Assembly: GCA_029844215.1 (NCBI GenBank)
Contig: CM056721.1
Location: 8,382,368-8,446,367, forward strand
DNA: 64,000 bases
DNA from: Przewalskia tangutica
Lineage: Eukaryota; Streptophyta; Magnoliopsida; Solanales; Solanaceae
Direction of reading: 5' to 3'
Part shown: positions 1 through 11,069 of the stretch, one piece after another
Layout of the letters: each line of letters starts with the position of its first letter
Position numbering within the stretch: the stretch's first letter is position 1
Notes under the pieces: model-generated
Seen by the model: only the letters and a program-made list of their open reading frames with translations
Database searches by the model: none
What the model was told of the DNA's origin: nothing
Position numbers and translations under genes: made by a program

Positions 1-1196
1 GTTAATATGAAGAACCTGCGCTCAAAGAAAATTTGTGAGTTTTGGGAGGGGGGGTCGATTCGTATCTGACTTCGCCGCCTTGTCCCTTGATATCCGCGTG
101 CCTGGCCTGTTTGGACTTGCAATCACTGCAGTTTCTACATGGTCCCGTTTTGAAAAGTGTATGCGGCTAACGTGGGTCTCAATGTAGTTGCTTGTATGTA
201 GTGATGTTTCTGGGCCTTCTGATTTCGGCCTGTAGGGTTGCGAGGTGCTCGATCGGATCTATGCTGTTTTTCTTTTCTAAGACCCCTGCTTTGCCTATAG
301 GAACGAGACGAGTTAGGCTCGTTCGCTCGGATGCCGCTGAATCGGTCATGTCATTTGGGACCGTGCCTTTGGTTTTGTGAAGTATTGATGCTCTGCCATT
401 GCTTAGTCAAATACAAATCGACCTTTGGGGAGGATGATAAATCTTTCTAAAAAATGCAACAAACGGTGTTAGCATAAAGCACATAATTTGCAGGTATGTA
501 GCAGATATATTGCACATAGTACATTCAAATGTTTCCTAACATGCAAGGGGGACCTCTTCATGCCAGAGGTAAGCCTAAACGTCACTTATGCGAGATTATG
601 ACGGATTTGTCCAAGTCGTCCAACTATAATGCCTTTGTTGGAAATGGCGACCAAATGACGGTGCACTTTTCCCAATTTCAGCATGTCATGATTGGGCTTG
701 GATTTGTCCGTCATTGTCACGCTACACATAATATGCTGGTTGGCCGTTGGGTTGAGAAACCCGTCGACAAGTTCGGTGTCTTCCTAATTGTGGTGTCGAT
801 GCGAGGACAGAGCCACTCAAGGTAAATCGTACTTACTAAAATAAGGGTGGTATAGCTCTATCTTAAGTTTTCTAAGATTTGGCTTTACTAGGCCTTGAGT
901 TCAGCGGACAACTCGAGTGAGAAGGCTACGTGGTGATCGACGACCGATCTAACTCGCAGCGGTGCCAACTCTCCTAAAATTTGGATATTTATGAAAGAAA
1001 TTTGCGGGTGAGCGAGCCCACCCGCGCGTGAGTGTGTGATTTGTGTGAATTTTCCAGAATGGAAGAAATATGAGCGGAATCTGGTTTAAGGAAAGCGATA
1101 AAGCAAGTAGCAAAATAAACAAAATACAACACAAAATTAAATGCAAAATAATTGCCAAACAATAACCCTAGGTCTGTTGTGGTTAAGAACCTAAAA
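1..1196 (-). other. 5' leader of an Ogre-like gypsy element (left end cut by window)
   Basis: This stretch lies inside the element whose LTR and primer binding site follow to the right, and the element reads leftwards out of the window. I recognise no protein motif on either strand. Short open frames exist (for example plus 529-825 and minus 949-1158) but none resembles gag, the extra Ogre ORF or a host gene, so I treat them as chance. The assignment to the leader rests on position only. Confidence 0.45.
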
Positions 1197-1214
1197 TCTC
1201 CAGCGGAGTCGCCA
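1197..1214 (-). other. Primer binding site, tRNA-Arg type
   Basis: On the minus strand, four bases inside the LTR end, the sequence begins TGGCGACTCCGCTGGAGA. Ogre/Tat-lineage gypsy elements typically use a tRNA-Arg primer whose binding site starts TGGCGACTCC. Its position next to the LTR end and its TGG start fix the minus orientation of the element. Confidence 0.7.
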
Positions 1215-1218
1215 TTTC

Positions 1219-4200
1219 TGTCGCGCCCTTTTTCGACCGCGACATTTATTTTCTAAACTCCTGCTTAAAATGCAAATGTTAGAAAATAAATAATAACTAA
1301 ATGTTAAAAGTGCAAACAAATATTAAAGTGCTAAAAATGCAAAAGTGCTAGAAATGCAAAAGTGCTAAAGTAATTTTAAAGCTAAAGGGTGCTAAAAGTT
1401 CAAAAAATGCTAAAGGGTTCGCGGGAGTCGCCACCTAATTAGTTTGGGTGAATTAGGACACCTAAATGTTTAACTAGTTTAAAGTAAAACATTAACTCCA
1501 TTTTTATGGTCTGCTAAACTTAGTGAGATTCTGGGTAAGGGTTTTTTATTAATCTAGAGGGAAGGGGTTAGGCACCCTTTAAGATCCGCTAACTTGCGGT
1601 TGTCCTGCCAAACCTAGGGTTAATTATTATACTAAAAAATGCATGTTTTGAAGGGTATTTAAGAAAAGATCTTCGTGAGAAAAGAAATGTGTTCTTACTA
1701 AGAGAAAGTTGTAAGATTTATCTCAAAGCCAAGGTTAGTTTTACAACCAGTGATTAGAATGCCTGGATACTATCTTAGTTATAAATATAATAGAAGTAAA
1801 ATGTATGCAAGTATTCCTTTATCCAAGGGGTATATATTGCTTAGCATGAGGATATAATATTTTTGTGATAAGAGGGAGGACATGTCTATTATGCAAAAGC
1901 AGTATTCTTTTCTTGTATTAATAGGAAATTATACCACGATTTTTAGGATATCTAGGCAAATAATATTTCAGCTTATTATGCAAGTGTAGGGTGCTAAATG
2001 ATTTATTATAACTATTAAACGAGGCGAGGCAAGCCTAGAGTAAGTAAATCAAACTGATTTCTAGCTATTGATTCAAGGTTTAACCATTATAAATACATAA
2101 TTAATTAGTAGCGTTAGACAATTAATTACAATAAATGAATAGGGAGAGGATATGAATTAACAATGGCGACTCGAAGGAAGGCGATGTGATTCGCCGGCGG
2201 GTTGAAATTCCGATGCGGATAGAGAAATGCACATAGATGCGGGTGTTAATTTGCCACGATGAGTCTCGCCGTGAGACTCTTTGTTGCTCCGGTGTGTTTC
2301 ATGTAAGAAAAATAAGAAAAGATAAAGATTAGCATCAACCCAGAATTTATCAAGAATGACGAATAAGCATTTAGCATAGAAGACATTCAACATATAATTT
2401 ATATCAAAACCCGTATATTCGTGGATAGTCAGTGAGGATCAGTATGCAATAAACGATGAGAAGCAAGTAGATGGGACTTAGCCCAAATATACACGCGGGC
2501 CAACTAATAATGCAAAGGCAAGAATGAACACTCATGGGCCTAGGAAGGCCTATTACAACTTGTTAAGATAGCTTCAGGGTAATCTGTTGTCGAAATATGA
2601 ATATTACAATGATATACCCAAAATTATTGCATAGGACAGTCGATACATTCAGTGTATGTTCAGAGCCAACAGAGAATCAGTGGCAGAAACTGATGTCCAG
2701 AATCATTTTTAAAACAAAGAAACAGAACAAGATATAAGCAGAATTCATGGGCCTAAACAAATAATGCCGGGTTTCATTTAACTTGAATATTCTAATCAAT
2801 CATAACAGTACACAACAGAAAAGCAGTCAATACGGTCATTGGGCGAGACAATGCAGAGGGCAAAAGAGCAAACGAAATGAATTTTGATTTTTACGGAAGG
2901 AATCGGGAGCGACGGTGGCTCGGGGTATAGAAAACAGTAAGGCAAAACAGGGAAATAGGCAGATTTGACAATATTCCCTATTTTTTCTTAGACATGCATT
3001 TAATCTAGGTGTGTTAGGATCGTACATCTCATGGAGAATATAGAATGCAATCAAGAAGATTAACACTTTGAGTAACCTTTAAAGCGTGGATGTGAATAAA
3101 TGACCTCATGCGAACAACATTCGAAAGGTGCAGAAATATTCATATAAGGCTAAGTAGGCAAATTTTGACGATCGACAAAATACCAAACAAATACACAACT
3201 CATATCTGGCCTTTATCGGTTTAGCGAATCGACTTTAGCCTGACATTATCCAAAATAAGCTTTACCAACAAGTAATAGGCATCTTGAGTTTTGGTTAAAT
3301 CCAAACTGATCTTAAAACTAGGTGTGACATGATTTGAGGACCTAAATAACTCTTATTTCTCAGAAACAAACCAATAACAATTTCAAATCACACTTTGGCA
3401 GATTACAGATGTGCTGAATATGCCCAATAATGGGATCATACAAGTCATTTAGCTCTCGTTTAACACTCAGCGATTACTTTTAGTTCAAATCCCAAAATAC
3501 ATTCATGTTCACTTCAACTACATAGGACGTGATGAAGGCGATATGGTGCGATCTAGATGTACAAACTTTAGACACGTATTAGATTTCTTTTTAGTCTTTT
3601 TCAAACACAACACGAAAGGTGATTGAAGGCTTCGACTCGATCATGTAATGACTAAAAGAAAAGAACCGAGTAGTATATAGACAAAGCGGCTTGAGAAATG
3701 AAGGGTATTGACACGCATAATTGAGGCCATGCTATACTTATATGGACATGCTTCGACACTTAAACAAGCAGACGATTGCAATCGACACGATGAACACGCA
3801 ACAGCCATTCAAATTAATCGTTTGTAAGTTCCGAAAACTCAATCTGCACATTCCACTTCATTACAAGGCCAAATTATATCACCCGACATACAAAGGAGCT
3901 AACATAGTTAAAGAACAAACAGAACTGCAATAAACACACATATCACATAGATAAGTATAATGAAAGAAGAGTTCGGTTTTACCTTCTCCGGACAGCGAAC
4001 CGGGGCAGCGTATCAAGTCGTCGGTCCAATCGACGGGTTTCGGGTTGCGATGCGTATGAATAAAGGGGTAAAGCTGCTTGCTGATTTTTGGCTAGAATTG
4101 AAAGAAAGGTTCGTGATCCTAAATTGCTATGTAGTTTCTAACTGCTGCTAAGGTTTCGATGTTATCCCATTGAGCCCTTAATCGATTCTCAGCTCTATCT

Positions 4201-5532
4201 ATGCTCTATTCTCTATTCTGCCCTAAATTGCTATGTGGTTGCCCTCTTCTCGCCCTGTTCGACTGACTCTCAACTGAGCTCCTAAGTCGATGCAATCCCG
4301 TTTCTGCTCTAACTCTACTCTCTGCGTGTTTCACCCTGCTTTCTATGCTATGGATATGCTCCCCTTTCGATGCCTATTGCATGTTCTTAAATAGCCTCAC
4401 CCTAGGTTCTAAAGTTGGTAAGCAATCAATGCGATTTCGTACTGATTCTTGGCGAGATTTGTGCTAATATTGGTGTTGATAATCTGGGGTTATTTCGTAC
4501 CATATAGGGACGATTTGGGCTGCCTTTGCATGAGTAAGGAAGGTAATTTCTGATTTTCGCGATTTGAATAGATTGTGACGAGTTGCCATTTTCAGAAGAT
4601 TTGGTTTTGGTTATGGTAAGAATACGTTGGTTGGGTGTACGTGGATAAGGAAAATAAGGGAGAGGTCGCCGGATTCTCAGGCGAGAATCTCGGCGACGAA
4701 GGCGGCGACTGCATTTTAGGGTTGCTGGTTTTTGTGCGTTTGAGGTGTTGTCGACGAAGTGAGGGTAAAGGGAAATGATGGGCTAGGTAAAGAAAAAGGG
4801 AAGTGGGCTGCGGGTGAGAAAATAAGGCGTGGGCTTGCGGGTTGGGCTGCGGGTCGCGGATAAAAGGGATTGGGCTGCGTTGGGTATTAGCTTTAGGTTA
4901 GTTATTTTGATTAGGCTTTTAATTAGGTATTTAATAGGTAGAGTTTTAAGTGTTTAATTATTTAGGTGCTTTATTAATCTAATTTTGAGTTTAAAATTAT
5001 TACAATAATAAATGCGGGTGTGCTATTTAATTAGTGCTTGAGTTTGAATTATTGTAAAGAATAAAGACGGATATGCTATTTAATTAATATTTTAGAATGC
5101 GGCGCTATTATTCAAAATCTTATTATTGTGCATTATTGCGAAGTTAAATTAAAATTGAATTGAGTTTAGATTAAATTATTTAAATGCATGTATTAGATTA
5201 AAATTGATTTTAAATTACCAATGATTATGAAATTCTCTTGCGTATTAATAAACGCGGCTATGCTACTTGACGCGACGTCATTGCTAAATTATTTATTTTA
5301 TGTATTTATTAATTACTTAAGAAGAGCTTAAAATTAATTAATGCGGGCGCGGGACTCTAAGTACTAAAAACTCTACGTAAGACGCGGTGCCATTATTAAA
5401 TTGCTTATTTATGCATGTATTAATGTTTTATTTGCTGCATTTTATTATAAAATTCGTAAAGAATTATTTTACAAAATTAGTCTAATTTTATGGTTAATGG
5501 CTGGACGGGAGGGTCAAAATTGGGTGTCAACA
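1219..5532 (-). repeat. 5' LTR of an Ogre/Tat-like gypsy element, 4.3 kb
   Basis: Read on the minus strand the block starts TGTTGACACCCAATTTTG and ends GGGCGCGACA, giving the expected TG...CA ends. The start and the internal phrase gggagtcgccacctaatta (plus strand near 1424) are familiar from Ogre/Tat LTRs. The right flank matches the interior of the copia 3' LTR near 13645, so the element inserted into a copia LTR. The expected 5 bp target duplication would be ATCAT (5533-5537); the other copy is outside the window. The second LTR is also outside, so a solo LTR is possible, although the adjacent primer binding site argues against it. Confidence 0.75.
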
Positions 5533-6561
5533 ATCATGTCTTAAGCTCAAATGCCTTATAAGTTGAGACGCGACTTGTTTTGGGTGCATTACGAAGTAGA
5601 TTAAAGGTGGTATGTGAGCCAAGATTAGGATTCATTCCTTGAATACATATTCGAGTGAACACTCAGATACTCATATGGTATTAGGTTGACTAAGTCATTG
5701 ACCAATGCAATGGACATGTCTGTGACATGGTCCTGTTGTCAACTAATATAGATGAGTTATAATAATCAAGCCATTTGGATAGACACTTGACAGATCCTAA
5801 GCTTGATTTAGTGTATCATGAATGAAGGGATTTTATCTTCTCACATATAGGTTCAGTTCACATATTTTGTGTAGCTAAACTTTACATATTGGGTTCGTCT
5901 TCCAGCGCGGTCTAGGAGTTCCGTGAAGATCCTAATGTAATTAGTGACGATATGTAAAGGTCTGAAGGGTAACACTAAGTCAAAGGTTCTGTCGATTGAA
6001 GAAAGTAATTAGAATGAGATGCATATATGTTCGGTTGATGACCGGGACATTAAAATATGGGAAAATGGGCAGAAAATAGGATGGGATCTGGTTTTATTCG
6101 GACCGCGGTGCGAGAACACGTGCAAGATCATGGTGCAAGACGTGGCGATCCGATCGCCCGATTTGTTTCAGTGGGCACGACCTGCGAAACCCTTGAGCTC
6201 TTATTTTATCCTATATATATGAGGCTCATCTTCTCATTTCCATATACAAAATCTAAGAGAGGTCAATCTCTTCTAAAACTCTGTCAGAATCCCTAGCATT
6301 TCTGACTTAGAAATTAAATCACAGTTTCAGAACTTAGAAATCGAGGGACTTTTGCGTGTGCACCCTCGGACTACACAAAGCATCGAGAATCAACTGTTTG
6401 GCTGATTGCTACAATAATGTAAGTATTCTATCGAGGTATTACATTATACTATGTGCTTTGTATTGTTCATTACTTATCATACTGCAGTTCGACCGTCGTC
6501 GGGTTTGAAACATAAATTTTCAAATTTCGCTGCGTGTACAAACCTGACGTAAACACCTACA
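5533..6561 (+). repeat. Copia 5' LTR, right-hand part
   Basis: It aligns with 13645-14426, starting at the shared atcatgtc and ending ...cacctaca before a tRNA-iMet-type primer binding site (gtagtatcagatcc, a degraded form of TGGTATCAGAGC). It contains about 189 bp (6001-6189) and about 66 bp (near 6278-6344) that the 3' LTR lacks. Confidence 0.85.
6213..6220 (+). promoter_or_regulatory. TATA box of the copia 5' LTR
   Basis: TATATATA follows tatttatcc-like sequence about 350 bp before the LTR end. The matching place in the 3' LTR (14136-14143) reads TATAAATA. Conservation of a TATA motif at the same place in both LTRs supports a promoter. Confidence 0.5.
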
Positions 6562-8565
6562 GTAGTATCAGATCCTGGGCTGTTTCGTGTGATTTGTAAT
6601 GATATTAATGATAATATGAGTTAGGATTTATTTAGATCTATATTTTATGTATTTAAAAGCTTTAAAATCCTAAATCTTTAGAACACATAGTCCTTGTGCC
6701 CTAATCTGTTAAAACAATTATGTATTCGAGAAAATCGATCCAATATATAACTCTTCTAAGTTTATATGCGTTATCCGGCTTAAAGCACGGTGCATTAAAA
6801 TGAAGAACGAGAAGAAAATTGCATTTGATGGTCGATGAACACGTTGTTTTAATGGTGATGGTAATACAAGTGATATATCTGAAAGATCTGGCCCTAAACC
6901 AGTTTTAGGGGCTCGGAAATTCCAGTATTGTGTTTCTAGGGATAAGGCACTGCGGTTCCACGATGGAGCACCACGGTGCTGCCTAGATGAAGCCAGAGAC
7001 ACCGCGGTCCTATTCATAGGAGTCGCGGTGATGTTCATCCAGAAGCTTAAAATTAAATTTTTTCGGACAATCTGCCTTCAAGGCACCGCAGTTCCGCCCT
7101 GTTAGGACCGCGGTGCATGTGACGATAATTATGAGGCACCGCAGTGCCACTTGTTAAGACCGCGGTGCTAATTAATTTGCGATTTGGTGACTTATCGCTT
7201 AGAGGCACCGTACACTGTTGGAACATGCGGTGCGATTTAATTTTAAAAAAATTGAAAATCAGAAACAGAGACTTAAAAGTTTCAGATTTGAATCTGAGGT
7301 TTTAGAAGTTCCAGTTTCTGAAAATAAAGTTTTGAATCAAACAGATTTGGTCCTTTCGGACAAATCTGTAATTAAAGAAAGTTTTCTGAAAATTGATTTT
7401 AGGTTCTGGAAATTGTAAACAGGTCCCAAAAGTTTGAAAATATTTTCTGAAGTTTAAAATTACATTTTTATGAATTTATAAGGGTTCAAAATTGAATTTT
7501 AAATTCTTAAGGGACTAAAGTGTAAATTCTAAAAATTTACATAATTCCCGAAAATCAGAATTTTAAAATCAGAAAATGTTTAGGGACTGTTTGACATTTA
7601 CATAGATTATAGAGTTTAGACAAATAGACTCATAGTTATCATTAATAGTATATTATTGAATAATATACAAATGTGCTAAATATTAAATGTGATGCATTTA
7701 AATTATTAGCATAGCGTCCGCAATTATTGTATGGGTAGGCGGCGCCCAGTAATTGTTTAATTTCAAATTACCGCTATAACTGTCTTGGTAGACGGCGCCC
7801 AGTATGTGATTAAAACCATCTTTTATCATGCCTATTGGGTTTGATGGTTTCTCATCTAATTGTGTTTAGATATTGCATGATATGATGTATGACTTGATTG
7901 TTGATTTTGAATGAATCCTCGAAAATTGAAAATGTTCCCCAAACATTAAATACAAGTCTAATTATAACGCGTCGTCCATTATAATTGTTAGGGTGTTAAG
8001 TCCTTTTCGGCGATAAAGGTATTTATGCCAAAGCATTTGCTCTAAGTCTAAGAGGACCAAGGCCCTTTCATAGATATGTTAAAATGAAAGTGGATAATAA
8101 ACTTTTCTAGGTATTTACACCAAAGTGTTTGCTTGCAAAGACTAAATTTACTTAGGCATTTAAACGCAGTCGTGTAATGAGGTTGACTTGTTTAGATGAA
8201 TCTTGGCGTCAAAGTGTCGGACTAGTCTAAAGACGTAAGATTAAAATAAAAGATATTTAATCAAACCAAGAGTTGTAGAGTTGTTTTACAATTGGTTGAA
8301 GACCTACAAAAGTGTGCTATTGAAGTTATCAGCCAAAACAAACGCAGATATAACATATATTTGGATCTTGGCCCATTATGACCTCTATATTAATTTAGGT
8401 ATGTATTCTACCTTGGGGTCGTAGAAGTATGCAAAATAGTGGGAGCTAATTTAAAACAAAAGGCCATGTTAAAATTAGCAAATTATGAATGTGTATAATT
8501 TAGGAGAATGAATTTTGATTGCATTTTCCTGTTCTATCTATTATCTTCAGACCTTCAGAAATGTC
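6562..8565 (+). other. Copia untranslated leader
   Basis: This stretch of about 2 kb lies between the primer binding site and the first recognisable gag codons. No protein motif is visible. It is AT-rich apart from a GC-rich hairpin array near its start. Two similar phrases (ggcggcgcccagtaattg near 7739 and gacggcgcccagtatgtg near 7792) form a further small repeat. Confidence 0.6.
6945..7235 (+). repeat. Array of five hairpins with GCACCGC...GCGGTGC arms
   Basis: Five successive inverted repeats share arms of the type GCACCGC / GCGGTGC with loops of roughly 15-20 bases: about 6946-6982, 6999-7030, 7083-7114, 7134-7169 and 7203-7233. The second also pairs internally (TCCTAT / ATAGGA). The sequence between them is unrelated AT-rich DNA. 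They lie just downstream of the primer binding site, where retroelement packaging and dimerisation signals usually lie. The function is unknown. Confidence 0.6.
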
Positions 8566-9495
8566 AATTTTTTCGTTGAAAATGCTTATGTAGTCCAATA
8601 AACTTGCTGGACCCAACTTCATTGACTGGCTCAGAAATGTCAGAATTGTCCTGAGACAAGAGAAATTGAGTATACTTTGGACAAAGTGTTCCCCACCGCT
8701 CCAGCGGAGGATTCTGCAGAGTATGCAATATTCGACAAGGATGCTTACCAGAGACATTATAAGGATGTCACCTTAACTCAATGCCTAATGTTGTTTTCTA
8801 TGTCACAGCCATTGCAAAGACAACATGAAACTATGGGGCCCAACAAAATGTTAGCCTATTTGAATAGTCTTTATGATTCGTAGAGTCAGACAATGGAGTA
8901 TGATCTGCTCATAGAACTCTTCAAGTGTAGGCTAACTGAAGGAGGCCAAGTTTCACCTCATGTATTGAGGATGATTGAGTTGATTGAGAGGTTGGCCGCC
9001 ATTGAAATAAAATTTCATGACAGAATCTCCACCACCCTCATCCTGCACTCACTTCCTAGATCGTTTGAGAGTTTCATTGTCAATTACAATATGAATGGAA
9101 CTAAAGCGACATTTCCTGAGTTACATAATATGTTGAAAACTTTTGAATCTTCAACCTCAAAGACCAAGCCTATTCTGATGGTTGGCTCCTCTAGTCGCCC
9201 CAAATCTAAAGGTAAGGGACAACAGAAAGGGAAGGGCAAAGTTGTTGCTCCAGCAGCAGTGATGAAGCCCAAGGGAGGGGCGAAGAAGAAGAAGAAATTG
9301 TCGACATCGGATGTTTGCATGAATTGCAACAGGAAGGGGCATTGGAGAAAGGATTGCACTGCTCCAGGCGGAGGAATGACACCAGGTGCTAATGTGCAAG
9401 GTATGTTTGTAATTGAAATTAATCTATTTATAAATGATTCTCATTCCTGGGTACTTGATACCGCTTATGGCTCACACATTTGTACAAATGTGTAG
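8566..9495 (+). pseudogene. Copia gag and start of protease
   Basis: The first part reads ...LAGPNFIDWLRNVRIVLRQE, typical of copia gag. One base is missing near 8663, the frame resumes as 8677-8883, a stop follows, and gag continues in 8893-9495. A CCHC zinc knuckle, CMNCNRKGHWRKDC, is intact at residues about 141-154 of the last segment, after a Lys/Gly-rich basic stretch. The protease site reads SWVLDTAYGSHIC, where the family usually has DTGCGSH. A TAG stop closes the frame at 9493. It would have made the capsid and nucleocapsid protein and the aspartic protease. Confidence 0.85.
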
Positions 9496-9520
9496 GGGCT
9501 AACTGATAGCAGAAAGGTCG

Positions 9521-10035
9521 GGCCTCGCGAGGTGGAGGCAGCGGAAATGGTAAATGTCGTCTTCCTTTACAATGACTTCTTCCTTTCATCTTCACCATAC
9601 AAAATTATAGCTCACCCTCGGATCAGGGGATACCTTAAGTCAGCAGCTTCCTTTGAAGATAGGGCATGCGTTTAATATCCTCCTTCCTTCATTAGTACTG
9701 GGACGCATATATCAAAAACTCAGTGTGAAATTTGAATGAGATATTTTTTTTTTCAAATTCTCCCTCACCTCTGAAACTCAGCAAAGTTGCCTGCCTTTCT
9801 TTCAATGCTTTAAGATGGAAGTAGGTCGAGGATAGGGCTTTCTCGATCGGAGTCCAGACGGACTTGATTGCTTATTTCATTCCATCTCTTCTCCTGGAAA
9901 CAAATCAAGATCAAGGATGTTAAAAAGACAGAGTCAACCGATAGATCAAAGAGTCATCGATTGCTCGTCGCTTCTGGCCGCCTTATTCCGTCACCCGAGA
10001 TCCAAGTCAGCACCGGCAAAGATCTCCTGATTTCT
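9521..10035. other. Foreign 0.5 kb insert within copia pol
   Basis: Copia protease sequence stops after ...CTNV near 9495 and resumes as ADLRVGNEARVAA near 10040. The related phrases ggtcgggcctcgcg (9517) and cggtcgggccgacctgcg (10039) mark the edges. The intervening DNA has no copia similarity that I can see and differs in texture from its surroundings, with stretches such as ctttctcgatcggagtccag. An organellar (mitochondrial) origin is possible but unproven. Edges are approximate. Confidence 0.4.
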
Positions 10036-10039
10036 CGCG

Positions 10040-11068
10040 GTCGGGCCGACCTGCGCGTCGGAAATGAAGCACGAGTTGCTGCTGAGCGCGTGAGAACTTA
10101 TAGGATAGATTTACCTTTTGGCAAAGTTTTAATGTTGAGCAATTGTTTTATATTTCTTTTTTGACAAGGAATATTATTTCCATTCCTGTACTTGATTCAG
10201 AGGATTTTTCCTCAAACAAGTTTAATGGCAATATGGTTTTGACTTTAGATAATGTTGTGTATGGAATTGCGCATCTAGTGAATGGATTGTATACATTAAA
10301 CTTCCACAGGGAAATTTTCAATGTACAAAATAAAGGGCTAAGTTAAATGAAAGAAATTTTACCTACTTGTGGCATTGCAGACTTGGTCATATCAATCAAA
10401 CAATGATAGAACGGTTGAGGAAATTAAATTACCTCGAACCATTTGACTTACAATCTTATGGTAACTGTGAATCATGTTTGAAAGGTAAGATGACCATTAA
10501 ACCTCTTTCTGTAAAGGGGATCCGTGCCAAGGAGGTGCTTGAGTTGGTACATACGGACATATGTGGACCATTTTCGGCTCAAGCTAGAGAGGGTTTCTCT
10601 TACTTCATCACTTTCACAGACGACTTATCAAAATTTGGATATGTGTATCTTATGAGACACAAATCCGAGGCTTTGAGAAGTTTAAGGAGTTTAAGTGTGA
10701 AGTTGAGAAATAGCTCTCAAAGAGTATCAAGACTCTCCGATCTGATCGTGGGGGCGAATACTTAAGTAAATAATTTCTTGACTACTTAAAGATTCATGGA
10801 GTTCATTCCGAATAGACACCTCCTGGAACACCACAGATAAATGGTGTTGCCGAGAGGAGAAACCAAACATTGCTTGACATGGTTCGTTCCATGATGAGAT
10901 TTTCAGCTCTTCCTACATACCTTTGGGGATACGCTATTTTGACCTCAATATATGTTCTGAACAAAGGTCCATCTAAATCAGTCGAAAAGACACCATATGA
11001 GGTATGGCGTGGCAGAAAGCCATCACTTAGACACATGAGGCCCTGGGGTGTCCTGCATATGTCAAGAA
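10040..11068 (+). pseudogene. Copia integrase
   Basis: The H-H-C-C zinc-binding part is visible in WHCRLGHINQ and CESCLKGK, followed by the first catalytic Asp in HTDICGPF, the second in SDRGGEY (reached only by a frameshift near 10690-10740) and the Glu of NGVAERRNQ. The downstream core reads LLDMVRSMMRFSALP and VEKTPYEVW. Stops at about 10346 and within 10765-10820, together with the frameshifts, break it into pieces. An intact copy would insert the element's cDNA into chromosomes. Confidence 0.85.
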
Positions 11069-11069
11069 G

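Noticed and set aside
529..825. 98-codon plus-strand frame as a gene
   Set aside because: No family resemblance, and the surrounding element reads on the opposite strand.
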